A stretch of DNA of 64,000 bases from IMG/VR virus record IMGVR_UViG_3300018079_000001, positions 37,822 through 101,821 of that record. The stretch is one strand, 5' to 3'. Source of the stretch: a virus. A model generated the notes under the pieces. That model searched no databases, was not told the origin of the DNA, and saw only the letters and a list, made by a program, of their open reading frames with translations. Position 1 is the first letter of the stretch. Each line of letters opens with the position of its first letter. Shown one piece after another: positions 30,275 to 39,414 of the stretch. The position numbers and the translations under genes were made by a program.

Positions 30275-31995
30275 AGCTGGACACGTACTATCGCCAAATC
30301 CTAGTGCCGGCGAACGTCGCCATCTCGGCGATCCGGCGCGCAGGTCTGCCGATTGACGTGGAGCGCACACGTGAGCTACGCGCCACGTGGACGAAAGAGT
30401 TGGAGATCGAGAAACGGTTCGTCGAGGGCGAGGCTGCGAAGCGTGGCGTTGTGTTGAAGTACAGCGACGACAAGCACGGCATCGCAGCGAAAAAACTCTC
30501 GGACTTCCTGTTCAAGAAGCCGGGGCTCGGGCTCGACTTCCCGGAGCAGATGAAATCTTGGGAGATGCGGCAGATGTTGATGGAGGGCCAGAAGTACGAC
30601 TTCTCGACGGGCGCGGAAGTGCTCGCGTGGTTCGCGTCGCTGTCGGTGCCGAAGCCGGATGACAACCCGGTGGTGCGCTCGGTCCTTCGTGTGCGCTCGC
30701 TGGCGGGCTCCATCTCGAAGTATATGGACAAGTTCGAGCGGATGCAGCGCGCGGACGGTGCCGTGCATGCGTCGTTCAATTGGGCACTCCGCACGTCGCG
30801 CATCTCGGCGTCGAATCCTCCGATCCACGGCATCACAGAGCGGTCGGATGCGTACGTCGCGGCAGGTATCAAGTCGTGCATTGTGCCGCGCGTCGCACCG
30901 TACCGCGTCCGTGAGTGGGACCCGAAGAAAGGCAACTTCGGTGGATGGGACCCGCGCAAGCACGGGTGGTGCGGTCGGTGGGACATCAGCGGAGCCGAGG
31001 CGGCGATCCGTGCCGGCGTGCTCACGTTCCGATACTGTGAGCAGCCGGAGCCGATCGCGTGGGAGTACATTCGCCTGGGTAAGGACATTCACGGCAAGAC
31101 GGCGAGCCTGATCTATAACGTACCGGACGGGACGTATGCGAAGGGCTCGTACGAACGCGATGCGGTTGGCAAGCAGACGTTCTTTGCTAAAATCTTCGGG
31201 GCCAACTGGCGCACTGTGCAGGGCACCATCTGGAAGAAGGCTCGGCTGTGGCTCCCTGACGATCAGGCGCAGAAGACAGACACCAACTTCGATAAGGGCT
31301 ACCCTGGCCTGGTCGAGCTATACAACTACGACAAGATCACCCTTGGGCAACGGGCTGCTGACTCGCCTAACAATGTCGGCTGGTGCGTGGACGCATACGG
31401 TCGTCGTCGCTCAATCCCCCTTCCGGAGGGGGTTTCGTTCGACGAAGCCTACGCGGGTGCGTGGGGTGCGGACCCGAAGTTCCCTGGCTATTCGTTTGAT
31501 ACGGGGAACGAGCGGACCGAGAAAGAGATGAAGCGGCAACTGAACCACGCCTTTCACGTCATGGCGAATACGCCGACACAATCAATGAATGCCACGGACA
31601 ATTTTTGGATGTTGGCTTTGGCGTACCACGGTGAGGGCCTGGTCGAGGAGATGGGCGGGCTACAGGTGCCGTCTATGTGGGCCGCCGAGGGTGTGCAGTT
31701 CCCCGAGGCTGCCGGCTGGCAGATGCACGAGGGGGCCGGTCCTGGCGGGCGCCCGCTCATGGCGTGGCACAACAACACGGTGCATGACTCGGGCTGGTTC
31801 GACGGGGCTCCGGGGCATATTGAGCCGACTATGATGCTCCTGTGGCGTCGTTGCCACGCGTTGCCGCTCGACTGGCGGCTCGAAGCTGATGTGCCCTACC
31901 GGATCGACCTGAGCGTCGGACCGGACATGGCGAACCTCTGTGACTACAATCTCGTGGCGAAAGAATTTGGTCTGACGCCCATGCCGAAAAGGTGA
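30271..31995 (+). CDS. family A DNA polymerase, polymerase domain only
   Basis: A 574-aa protein starting at GTG in overlap with the upstream TGA. Motif A is WDISGAEAA (Asp238). The finger helix (motif B) is RDAVGKQTFFAKIFGANW. Motif C is NNTVHDSGWF (Asp506). It lacks the exonuclease domain, which is in the gene at 28393. It should be the replicative or repair polymerase. With helicase, primase, SSB and recombinase in the same 25 kb, the phage carries most of a fork. Confidence 0.85.
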   Translation: MKLDTYYRQILVPANVAISAIRRAGLPIDVERTRELRATWTKELEIEKRFVEGEAAKRGVVLKYSDDKHGIAAKKLSDFLFKKPGLGLDFPEQMKSWEMRQMLMEGQKYDFSTGAEVLAWFASLSVPKPDDNPVVRSVLRVRSLAGSISKYMDKFERMQRADGAVHASFNWALRTSRISASNPPIHGITERSDAYVAAGIKSCIVPRVAPYRVREWDPKKGNFGGWDPRKHGWCGRWDISGAEAAIRAGVLTFRYCEQPEPIAWEYIRLGKDIHGKTASLIYNVPDGTYAKGSYERDAVGKQTFFAKIFGANWRTVQGTIWKKARLWLPDDQAQKTDTNFDKGYPGLVELYNYDKITLGQRAADSPNNVGWCVDAYGRRRSIPLPEGVSFDEAYAGAWGADPKFPGYSFDTGNERTEKEMKRQLNHAFHVMANTPTQSMNATDNFWMLALAYHGEGLVEEMGGLQVPSMWAAEGVQFPEAAGWQMHEGAGPGGRPLMAWHNNTVHDSGWFDGAPGHIEPTMMLLWRRCHALPLDWRLEADVPYRIDLSVGPDMANLCDYNLVAKEFGLTPMPKR

Positions 31996-32002
31996 AGTAT
32001 CA

Positions 32003-32020
32003 TTGATCCTACTAAGTAGG
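32003..32020 (+). promoter_or_regulatory. start-associated palindromic element, copy 4
   Basis: TTGATCCTACTAAGTAGG, then GGGA, nine bases before the GTG at 32030. It fixes GTG as the start; an ATG upstream would lie inside the element. Confidence 0.85.
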
Positions 32021-32029
32021 GGGACGAAC

Positions 32030-32560
32030 GTGTCTGACATCAAGCCAGTACCAGTGACCGTGAACACGAAAGGGTTCGACTACGACCTGTCCAAGCAGGC
32101 CGAGATCGCAACCAACTACGACGCCTTGAATGAGGCCCTGGCGACCAACCCCGGCCGCTACGCCGTGTGGGGTGTGCTCGAAGCGAGTGCCCGCAAGGTG
32201 CACGAGGCCCTGGAAAGCAAGCTGGACATCCTCGAAGCGGAACTGTTCGAGGAGTATCGCGCGTCGATCGGCTCACCTGTGGACGCCATCAAAGCGAACG
32301 TCAAGAAGGACCCACGCCGGGTGAAGCTGCAAGAAGATGTCCTCGAAGCCAAAGCCAATGTGGAACTACTTCTCGTCGGTCGCAAGACAATCGGCGAGCA
32401 GAAGAAGGATTCATTGCTCGCTCTAGCCTCGAATATCCGCGCGGAGATGCAAAGCCGCATCGGGAACATAGGCTACGTGAGCGAGCGACAGAAGCGCGAC
32501 CTGGAAGAGCGCGCACGGGGAAGTCGTGGACCCGCAAGCCCACGGCGCAGCGGTAACTAA
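32030..32560 (+). CDS. hypothetical helical protein upstream of SSB
   Basis: A 176-aa mostly alpha-helical protein with probable coiled-coil stretches (RKVHEALESKLDILEAELFE, LQEDVLEAKANVELLL). The basic C-terminus ends GPASPRRSGN. It is controlled by the fourth start-associated element and precedes the gp32-like gene. It may be a recombination mediator or SSB partner, but no motif supports that. Confidence 0.6.
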   Translation: MSDIKPVPVTVNTKGFDYDLSKQAEIATNYDALNEALATNPGRYAVWGVLEASARKVHEALESKLDILEAELFEEYRASIGSPVDAIKANVKKDPRRVKLQEDVLEAKANVELLLVGRKTIGEQKKDSLLALASNIRAEMQSRIGNIGYVSERQKRDLEERARGSRGPASPRRSGN

Positions 32561-32604
32561 AGCCCGATAGGCCGCAAGGCATAGGGGCAGAGGGGAAACG
32601 AGTC

Positions 32605-33615
32605 ATGGCAGGTTTGAGTGCGGCAGTCAAAGCGGAGATGCAGAAGCGGGCGCAGGAAGTGAAGGACCGCCAAGCGGCGGGTACATTCACGAAGAACTTC
32701 TCACTCACCGGCAAGAACGCGATCGTCGAGCCGGGCGGGGAAGTGATTGTTCGGTTCGGTCCACGGTGGACCATCGCACTCCTGGTCAACGGAAAGCTGG
32801 CGATGAACCCGGAGTACAAGTCCGGCGAAGAGCCGATCTTTGTCGGGGCGTGGGAACACTGGTGGGACACGGCGGATGGCAAGACCACGCACGAGTGGTG
32901 CCCGAAGACGATCAACCGTGAGGCCGAGTGCCCGGTGTGCATCGCGGCGTCGATCCTCATGAAGAGTGCCGAGGAGAGCGAGCGCAAGTATGGCAAGCGC
33001 ATCGCGGCGAAGGAAGTGTTCATCTTCAACGCGGTGGTTGGTGTGCCCCGCAAGCTGGCGGACGGCAAGGCCGACCTTCGCACCATCTCGGTGCCTGGCA
33101 CCGTCTATACTCAAGTGTCGGACATCATGACAGGTGGCGAGACGGAGTCGTTCGCTCGCGGCAACGTGGGCGATCACGCCGAGGGTTACGACCTGAAGTT
33201 CACGCGTCCCCGCAAGGACGGCAACGACAGATGGGCTGTCACGTGCGCGCCGAATCCGTCGCCGCTGTACGACGCGAAGCAGGCGCAAGCGTTCGCGGGC
33301 TGGCCGGGCATGCTGGTCAACCTCGAAGAGATGCTGACGAAGGAAACGAAGACGGGCCTGGAACTGTTCAAGGCGTACTACGGCCGGGACCCCGAGGGCG
33401 ACGAAGTAACCCCGGGCCTGGCGTCCGGTGCTCCTGCTCCCGAAGTCGAGCCCGAAGCAGAGGCTCAGCAGGAAGCCGCGCCCGAGCCAATTCTCGACGA
33501 GTTCATGCCGAAGCCGGCAGGGATTCAGACTCCCCGTAGCACACCGCCCGTGCCGACGCCACCGAAGGCGACGCCACCGGCTCGGTCGGCTTCGCGTACA
33601 GGAGGTAGACGGTAA
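32605..33615 (+). CDS. gp32-like single-stranded DNA-binding protein
   Basis: A 336-aa protein. A zinc-type cluster H-x-x-W-C ... ECPVC (residues about 92-113) is followed by an OB-type core (EVFIFNAVVGVPRKL; VYTQVSDIM; YDLKFTRPRKDG), the layout of T4 gp32-family SSBs. The C-terminal 70 residues are acidic and Pro-rich, as expected for a protein-interaction tail. It would coat single strands and recruit polymerase and recombinase. The leader (32561-32604) has a GCC-GCAA-GGC hairpin. Confidence 0.7.
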   Translation: MAGLSAAVKAEMQKRAQEVKDRQAAGTFTKNFSLTGKNAIVEPGGEVIVRFGPRWTIALLVNGKLAMNPEYKSGEEPIFVGAWEHWWDTADGKTTHEWCPKTINREAECPVCIAASILMKSAEESERKYGKRIAAKEVFIFNAVVGVPRKLADGKADLRTISVPGTVYTQVSDIMTGGETESFARGNVGDHAEGYDLKFTRPRKDGNDRWAVTCAPNPSPLYDAKQAQAFAGWPGMLVNLEEMLTKETKTGLELFKAYYGRDPEGDEVTPGLASGAPAPEVEPEAEAQQEAAPEPILDEFMPKPAGIQTPRSTPPVPTPPKATPPARSASRTGGRR

Positions 33616-33845
33616 CAGTCGCCAGCCGTGGGGCCACGGGGCGTCTGCGATAGCCCCGTGAAAAATACCACGGCCCGGTTCAAATGCGTGACCTGACTGA
33701 TACGTCAGCCAGCCGGGTTTTCCCCGGGGTCCGGTTGACGTAGTGACCGAAGCGCAGAGGCAAGACATCATCCGGGGCGGGAGTGGGGTCAGGCGCCCTT
33801 GCGGTGGTGCTGTTCACGAAACGTGAAAAAGGGAGAAAGCTGAAC
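33616..33845 (+). ncRNA. structured leader upstream of recombinase
   Basis: There is no gene in 230 bases. The strong stems are CACGGGGC/GCCCCGTG (33635-33642 with 33653-33660) and TACGTCAGCC/GGTTGACGTA (33701-33710 with 33733-33742, one G-U) around an inner CCGGG/CCCGG hairpin. CCGTGG-GG-CCACGG competes with the first. A GGGAG ribosome binding site follows at about 33831. It is a candidate regulatory RNA for the recombinase gene. Confidence 0.45.
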
Positions 33846-35006
33846 ATGAGCGCAGACGAGAGAAAAGCACTGATCAAACTCGGCGTCGCTGCCGTGAAGA
33901 GATCGTACAAGGGTTCCACCATCGACATCGCCACGCGAGCGCTCGAATACCCGAGCGTGTTCGTGAGTACGGGTGCGTTATCGCTGGACCGTCTGTTCTC
34001 GGGGCGCAACCCTGGCGGTGTGCCGATCGGCCCACGGTTCGGGCGCACGGTGCACATTGCGGGTGAGTGGTCCACCGCGAAGTCACTGATTCTTGACCAT
34101 CTGTTCCGCTCTGTCATTGTGGACCTGAAAGGGCTCGCGGTGTGCACGGAGACGGAAGGCACACGCGACCCGCACTTCGCCGACGCGATCAAGTTGCCGC
34201 TCGACTTGCTGACGATGCAGCGGCCGAAGTCGTTCGAGGAGGGCTTCGACATCTTCGAGGCTTGGCACGACGCGATTCGTAAGGAAGACGAGGGCATTCC
34301 GATCCTGTGGGGTTGGGACTCACTGGACTCGACGGAGTCCGAGAAGAGTGCGGGCAAAGCGTTCACCGATAGTGGCGGCTGGCACTACGGTGGCGGACGT
34401 GCGGAGATGTTGGGTGCTGGCCTGCGACGGTTCTCGGGCATCTCGTCGAAGTACCCGACGACTCTGGTCATGCTCAATCAGACGCGTGACAACGTCGGCG
34501 TGATGTTCGGACCGAAGAAGCGAACCCCGGGCGGCAACCCGCCGCACTTCTATGCGACGCTGGAAATCATGCTCAAGGGCTCGCCCCGTCCAGACGGCGG
34601 TTTCGTCCGTGACGCGGTGAAAGAGATGGGTCTGACGAAGGAAGCCGAGAAGCGCTTGGGCTTGGCGTATATCAAGGACGCGGGGCGGGTACGTGGTCGG
34701 TACATTCAGGCGAAGGTCACGAAGACGAAGATGGCGTTGACGTTCGACACGACGGCGGACTTCTACGTGGACTTTCAGAAGGGCATGAATCCGTGGGAGG
34801 GCCTGCAAGAGCGGCTGATGTTCGAGGGTCTGCTCGGCACTGGATCGGACGGTATGTCGGACTTCGATATGGCCGGCAAGAAGTTCTCCAACAAGACGGA
34901 TTGGCTGAAGTGGCTTTCCGAGCGACTGAACAAAGGTGAGTACGAGGAAGTGGGCCTCGGGGTCCGTGAAGAGGAGAAGCCAGATGCAGCGGTGCTCGAA
35001 GCGTAG
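33846..35006 (+). CDS. RecA/UvsX-like recombinase
   Basis: A 386-aa protein. The Walker A is GEWSTAKS at residues 73-80, the GExxxxKS form of RecA and UvsX. A Walker B-type strand ILWGWDSLDS lies near 140. An MLNQTRDNVG segment corresponds to the L2 region and NQ.R motif. It should catalyse strand exchange for repair and recombination-dependent replication. It sits with SSB and SbcD/SbcC homologues, a T4-like recombination set. The ATG at 33846 follows AGGGAGAAAGC. Confidence 0.8.
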   Translation: MSADERKALIKLGVAAVKRSYKGSTIDIATRALEYPSVFVSTGALSLDRLFSGRNPGGVPIGPRFGRTVHIAGEWSTAKSLILDHLFRSVIVDLKGLAVCTETEGTRDPHFADAIKLPLDLLTMQRPKSFEEGFDIFEAWHDAIRKEDEGIPILWGWDSLDSTESEKSAGKAFTDSGGWHYGGGRAEMLGAGLRRFSGISSKYPTTLVMLNQTRDNVGVMFGPKKRTPGGNPPHFYATLEIMLKGSPRPDGGFVRDAVKEMGLTKEAEKRLGLAYIKDAGRVRGRYIQAKVTKTKMALTFDTTADFYVDFQKGMNPWEGLQERLMFEGLLGTGSDGMSDFDMAGKKFSNKTDWLKWLSERLNKGEYEEVGLGVREEEKPDAAVLEA

Positions 35007-35169
35007 TCTGACGTTCTGCCGCAATCGTGTGGGCCAGAACCGCTACTGTGTGTGCGGGAAGCCTGAAGGTCATGGTCTATCGCGCGACGAGCGTGATCCT
35101 CAATTGCACGCGTGTGCGTGGTGTGAGGGTGACTTCGTTCAGGCACAGACGAGCGAGGGCGGCGCATGA
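34984..35169 (+). CDS. 61-aa Cys-rich protein
   Basis: It overlaps the recombinase gene by 23 bases in another frame. Cysteines occur as CVC and CAWC plus two earlier single Cys, a possible zinc site. The start at ATG 34984 follows GAAGAGGAG. Its stop overlaps the next ATG. No family is recognised. Confidence 0.5.
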   Translation: MQRCSKRSLTFCRNRVGQNRYCVCGKPEGHGLSRDERDPQLHACAWCEGDFVQAQTSEGGA

Positions 35170-36137
35170 AGGTGCCACGCCGGGGTAGTGTAAGAGCACG
35201 CGCCCGTTCCACGGGTGTAGAGACGGTTTCGCCCGTTCCCCCGGCTCCAATTTCAACTCCGCTGTTTGAAATAGACCCAATGAAAATTCGTATTGTGGCT
35301 GCGCCAACTTCTGAAGTAGCAAAGCTCCAGCCGCTTATGTCGAAGGCGATCTGGCGTCCGTACGGGAGAAGGCTTGCTTTCAAGGTCGTCTATGACGATG
35401 CGCTTTTGGGTATAGTGTTTCTTACGTGTCCAGTTATTCAATTGACAGCTCGTGACCAAGCATTTGCATTTGCTACTAACGGGATGCTTCCGCTCCCCGG
35501 AAAAGGACAGCGAGATTCTAAAGGCCGAAAGCGCACAGATATTCTGAAGCACTATGCAGAAATGTCGATCTGTGTAGGAGCGCAGCCGATCGGGTGGTAT
35601 TGGAATTTGGGGAAGTTATGCGCCATGCTTGCGACCACTTTATCGGATGAATGGCGAGAACATCTGTGGGCAAACGCCCCGCATCATGTTGATCTATACG
35701 GAATCACGACTACATCTCTGAATGGAGGAAAGTGGAGCGGACGCGGGACTCAGTACAGTAGGATTTATAAATACCTCGGAGAAACCAAAGGCTTCGGCCA
35801 TGAACACATTTCGGAGGAACGCTATCAAGGCATGCTCCAGTGGATGCGCGATAATCGCGTAGAAATTCCTAGTTCAAAATTCGGTGCTGGTAGTAACCCT
35901 CGGATGCGGCGTATTCTAGCGTACCGCAGGGCGAGTGGGGATAACGAGGTTACTCTGAAGCATGGTAAGAAGCGTGGTGTTTATTATGCTCAAGCGCGTC
36001 CTACGTCGGAGCGTCCACTGGTCATTAAGGAGTGGTACGAACGTTGGGGAAAGCCGCGCTATGATCGGACCAAGAATCTTACGGCTCCGTATCAAGATGG
36101 AAAAAGTACCCGACAATCTACTGGAGACAAAGTATGA
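35166..36137 (+). CDS. DUF4338 (DruA)-like protein, AT-richer gene
   Basis: A 323-aa protein. From residue about 50 it follows the DUF4338 layout: LGIVFLTCPVIQLTARDQ, then IGWYWNLGKLCAML, and a closing GRGTQYSRIYKYLGETKGFG that matches the GT.Y.AANW..lGeT.G.G signature. DUF4338 includes DruA of the Druantia defence system; phage members have no established function. From about 35.27 kb the gene is clearly richer in A/T than its neighbours, so it is probably recent cargo. A modification-enzyme relative is an alternative. Confidence 0.5.
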   Translation: MKVPRRGSVRARARSTGVETVSPVPPAPISTPLFEIDPMKIRIVAAPTSEVAKLQPLMSKAIWRPYGRRLAFKVVYDDALLGIVFLTCPVIQLTARDQAFAFATNGMLPLPGKGQRDSKGRKRTDILKHYAEMSICVGAQPIGWYWNLGKLCAMLATTLSDEWREHLWANAPHHVDLYGITTTSLNGGKWSGRGTQYSRIYKYLGETKGFGHEHISEERYQGMLQWMRDNRVEIPSSKFGAGSNPRMRRILAYRRASGDNEVTLKHGKKRGVYYAQARPTSERPLVIKEWYERWGKPRYDRTKNLTAPYQDGKSTRQSTGDKV

Positions 36138-37228
36138 AGATCGTCGTTACGGCAGACGTGCATGTGCATCCCTACCCTATCTGTTCCCGTGACCACGGCG
36201 CGGATCGTTTGCGTGATGGGCTTGCGACGCTTCGACAGTCGCTTGATTTAGCGATGAAGCACGACGCGCTCTGGATCATGGCGGGCGACTTCAAGATGCC
36301 GAAGACAAACTGGCCGCAAGAGGCCCTGACGGGGGCGCACGAAATCCTTCGCGAGTATCACCTGGTCGCAAAGTACATGATCGCAGGGAATCACGACGCA
36401 CTCGGGCTCGGTGGTTCGGGTCTGTCGCCGTTCATGGACTGTGTGACGGTTATTGAGCGGGAGGCTGAGGAACATCGCGGCATTTTGTTCGTGCCATACG
36501 GTGCGGACCTGACTCCGGTGAAGAAGAACAAGCACCTGCCAATCGTGTCGCACGGGTTCATCAAGGGCGTGTTCCTGGGTCCGGAAGACGTGAGGAAGCC
36601 AGACAAGGGTGTGGACATCGAAGACTACGGTCCATTCCCGGTAGCGTTCTTCGGTGACATTCACAAGGCGCAGTACCGTGTGCCTGCTGATCCGACAATC
36701 GGTCGCAACGCGGCGTGGTTGCCGATCAGCAAAGCCGGGCTCGTGCGTGGTAAGGGCCTGGGCGGTCCAGGATGGAAGGGTGAAGTGTTCTACCCTGGCT
36801 CGCCCTACATGCAAAATTGGGGTGAACGCAACGACGGTGTGAAGGGTTTCCTGGTCGCAGACCTGAAGACGGGCCAGGTGGACATGGTCGAGTCCAACGC
36901 GCCGCGCTTTCTGCACGTCGAGCTAGTTGACTGCGAGATGCTGCCGAATGACCTGATCAACGCTGGTACGGAGAACTTCGTGCGCATCATCACTGATTCC
37001 GCGAAGTGGACACAGCAGGCTCTCGAAGCAAAGGGTCTGACGTTCCGCTCGCTGCAAGTCATCGAGCGTCCACGCGCCGAGAAGCGGACAACACGGCCAG
37101 TGATTCACGCGGGCATGGACTTCGACGAGATGATGTCCGGTTACATGAAGGCGCACCCGGTGCCGGCTGGTGTGGACGAGGCGCAAGTGGTGAACGCGAT
37201 GCGCAATCTCTACAGGGGCGAAGCATGA
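36134..37228 (+). CDS. SbcD/gp47-like nuclease subunit
   Basis: A 364-aa metallophosphoesterase with the family's metal ligands in order: ADVHVH (Asp8, His10), GDFK, GNHD and FGDIHK. With the following SbcC-like ATPase it forms the Mre11/Rad50-type complex that processes double-strand ends and hairpins (T4 gp47/gp46). It starts in ATGA overlap and ends in ATGA overlap with its partner. Confidence 0.85.
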   Translation: MKIVVTADVHVHPYPICSRDHGADRLRDGLATLRQSLDLAMKHDALWIMAGDFKMPKTNWPQEALTGAHEILREYHLVAKYMIAGNHDALGLGGSGLSPFMDCVTVIEREAEEHRGILFVPYGADLTPVKKNKHLPIVSHGFIKGVFLGPEDVRKPDKGVDIEDYGPFPVAFFGDIHKAQYRVPADPTIGRNAAWLPISKAGLVRGKGLGGPGWKGEVFYPGSPYMQNWGERNDGVKGFLVADLKTGQVDMVESNAPRFLHVELVDCEMLPNDLINAGTENFVRIITDSAKWTQQALEAKGLTFRSLQVIERPRAEKRTTRPVIHAGMDFDEMMSGYMKAHPVPAGVDEAQVVNAMRNLYRGEA

Positions 37229-39144
37229 TTCGACGCGTGATCGGGAAGAATTTCCTCCCGTTTCGGAACCAATTCGAGTTCCCACTCGACAACCTTGGGC
37301 TCGTCGTGGTGCGCGGTGACAATCGCATAAGTGCCGCCGCGAACGACAACGGCTCTGGCAAGACGAGCATCCTGCACGCAATCGCCTGGGCAACCTGGGG
37401 CGAAGACTTGCTCGGGCGCAAGGCGGATGCCGTCGCGAATCGCTTCACCGACGACCTATGCTACGTGACGGTCGAGCATGTGGACTCGTTCGGTGAGTGG
37501 GGGTATACACGGACCCGGCGACCTGGCGGGCTCGAAGCCTACGGGCTCAATCTGCCCGAGGGTTCGGACATGCCCGTCGTCCAGGCGGCAATCGACTCTC
37601 GCCTGGGCTTCGGGTTTCGCACGTTCTGCAATGCGGTCGTGTTTGGCCAGGGCGCGTTCGAGCGCTTCGCTCACGCGGATCAGGCTGAGCAGATTCGGAT
37701 GCTCGACGAGATTCAGGGGATCGACTTCAGTGACGCTCGCAAGCGCACAAAAGCATGGCGTGACAAGATTGTCGTGCAGATGGGCGAGATCGAGAACGGT
37801 CTGCGGATGGACTCAGAGGCTCTTATCGGGGCGCGCAGCAACGTCACAACACTGAGCATGCTTCGTGATTCGTACGAAAACACGAAGTGGCTGGCGGTTA
37901 GTGGTCTGAAGGTGAGGATGCTCACCGCCGTGGACGCGACGGCTCGGGCTGAAGCCGACGCGAAGGCGATTGACGAGAGCGGGCGTCTTCTGGCAAAACT
38001 GCGGATCGCGGATGCGAAGTGCACGGAACTGGAAACTGTGTTGACGCAGGCGCACAATGACGAGAATTTCAAGGGTGCGATGCAGGACGAGGCCGGTCGG
38101 GACCTGCGGAAATTCGATGATGCCCTAGAAGTTCTGTTCGGTAACGCCGTGTGCCCGGTATGTCGTGCCAAGGTGGACAACGCGCCGAAGATCAAAGAAC
38201 GGTTTGCCAAGGATCGTGCTGCTCTGAGCCGCGCCGCTGAGCGTACAGCGAAGGACTATAAGGCAGCACTCGGGGTGACCGCCAAGGCACTTGAGGCACT
38301 TGAAGCGGAGCAGGCGGTACGGGCGCGGGTAGCCGGCATTGAGCCTAACCCGTTTGGTGCGGACGTGGACGTGTCGAGGCTGATCATGCGGCTGGAAGTC
38401 GAGACGACTCCGATCGCCCGCAAGAGGCTGGTGGGTGTGGCTGAGCAAGCCCGCCGCGATGTGCTTACCCTGGGCGAGAACATCAGGAAAGCCGAGGCTG
38501 AGAAGTGGGACGGTGCTGACAAGTTGCAAAAGGTCGAGGAGTCTGTCGTTGCCCTGACGGTGCGAATCGCACGGGAGCAGAGCCGCATGGACCGGGCCGG
38601 TGTGGCGGTCGATATAGCCGAATATGCGACTGAGGCGTTCTCCGATCGGGGCATCCGTTCGATGCTGGCAGACGGTGTAGCCGACTACCTGAACGAGCGC
38701 ATGGCCGAGCACCTGGGGGTGCTGACAGCCGGCGAGGCGAAGAATGTCATGTCGTCACAGACGGCTCTGAAGAAGGGCGGCGCCCGTGAGCGCATTTCGT
38801 TCACGCCGACCTGGGCGTGGGGCGGTGATGGGGTGGACACTGGCTCGTCAGGGCAGGACCGCCGTGTGGACTTGGCGACGTTTGCGGCTGTCCAGGACTT
38901 GTCTGAGAGCCGGAGTGCCCGACCGTTCCCGTTCAAGGCGTACGACGAGCCGTTTGACGCGCTCGACAGTCGGGGCAAGGAAATGGCGTGTGCCTGGCTG
39001 AGGGCTCAGGCAAAAGAGCGGACGGTGTTCCTTATCACGCACTCTGAAGAGTTGGCAACGCTAGCCGAGCCGGATCAGGTGTGGACGATCGTGCACGATG
39101 ACAATGGCGCAAAAATCGAAACAACCGTTGATCCTACTAAGTAG
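37225..39144 (+). CDS. SbcC/gp46-like SMC-type ATPase
   Basis: A 639-aa protein. The Walker A is NDNGSGKTS (residues 40-48), and the zinc hook CPVC lies near 310 between coiled-coil arms. The signature region near 610 has FKAYDEPFDALDS, the Walker B/D-loop. It is the ATPase partner of the nuclease at 36134. The stop TAG lies inside the fifth start-associated element, so the protein ends TVDPTK. Short arms are as in gp46. Confidence 0.85.
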   Translation: MIRRVIGKNFLPFRNQFEFPLDNLGLVVVRGDNRISAAANDNGSGKTSILHAIAWATWGEDLLGRKADAVANRFTDDLCYVTVEHVDSFGEWGYTRTRRPGGLEAYGLNLPEGSDMPVVQAAIDSRLGFGFRTFCNAVVFGQGAFERFAHADQAEQIRMLDEIQGIDFSDARKRTKAWRDKIVVQMGEIENGLRMDSEALIGARSNVTTLSMLRDSYENTKWLAVSGLKVRMLTAVDATARAEADAKAIDESGRLLAKLRIADAKCTELETVLTQAHNDENFKGAMQDEAGRDLRKFDDALEVLFGNAVCPVCRAKVDNAPKIKERFAKDRAALSRAAERTAKDYKAALGVTAKALEALEAEQAVRARVAGIEPNPFGADVDVSRLIMRLEVETTPIARKRLVGVAEQARRDVLTLGENIRKAEAEKWDGADKLQKVEESVVALTVRIAREQSRMDRAGVAVDIAEYATEAFSDRGIRSMLADGVADYLNERMAEHLGVLTAGEAKNVMSSQTALKKGGARERISFTPTWAWGGDGVDTGSSGQDRRVDLATFAAVQDLSESRSARPFPFKAYDEPFDALDSRGKEMACAWLRAQAKERTVFLITHSEELATLAEPDQVWTIVHDDNGAKIETTVDPTK

Positions 39145-39145
39145 G
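39128..39145 (+). promoter_or_regulatory. start-associated palindromic element, copy 5
   Basis: TTGATCCTACTAAGTAGG, overlapping the SbcC stop. AGGAG follows, but no ATG lies in range; the nearest conventional gene starts at 39211 with its own ribosome binding site. A CTG 10 bases after AGGAG opens only a short frame. Confidence 0.8.
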
Positions 39146-39210
39146 AGCAGTTAATCACTGCACGGGGCCGCGCCGATCAGCGGTAATGGTCAAAAAATGG
39201 AGGGGTGAAC

Positions 39211-39360
39211 ATGGCGAAGACGGGCAGAGGCAAGAAGGCTGCGAAGCGTGGCGCGAAGGCGAGCCGCAAGATCGGACGGGGCGGCAAGCTGGTCAAGGCT
39301 CCGAGAACGGGGCCTGGTGTCGGCATCGAAATCGTCGGTGTCGAGCGAATCGAGAGCTAG
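39211..39360 (+). CDS. 49-aa Lys/Arg-rich basic protein
   Basis: The first 34 residues are almost all Lys, Arg, Gly and Ala (KTGRGKKAAKRGAKASRKIG), like a histone tail. The last 12 are hydrophobic/acidic. It may bind nucleic acid or act as a scaffold. The ribosome binding site is GGAGGGG. Confidence 0.6.
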   Translation: MAKTGRGKKAAKRGAKASRKIGRGGKLVKAPRTGPGVGIEIVGVERIES

Positions 39361-39380
39361 CCAGAACGCCGACTGGAGAA

Positions 39381-39405
39381 GCCCCGGCCTGACCTGGGCC
39401 GGGGC
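39381..39405 (+). terminator. strong GC hairpin, terminator-like
   Basis: GCCCCGGCC (39381-39389) pairs with GGCCGGGGC (39397-39405) over 7 bases. Only AACTATATC follows, not a T-run, so it is a weak intrinsic terminator or an mRNA-stabilising hairpin between the recombination block and the next operon. Confidence 0.45.
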
Positions 39406-39414
39406 AACTATATC

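Noticed and set aside
33635-33665. CACGGGGC/GCCCCGTG as intrinsic terminator
   Set aside because: It is followed by AAAAATA on the + strand, and on the - strand the T-run precedes the stem. No polarity fits.
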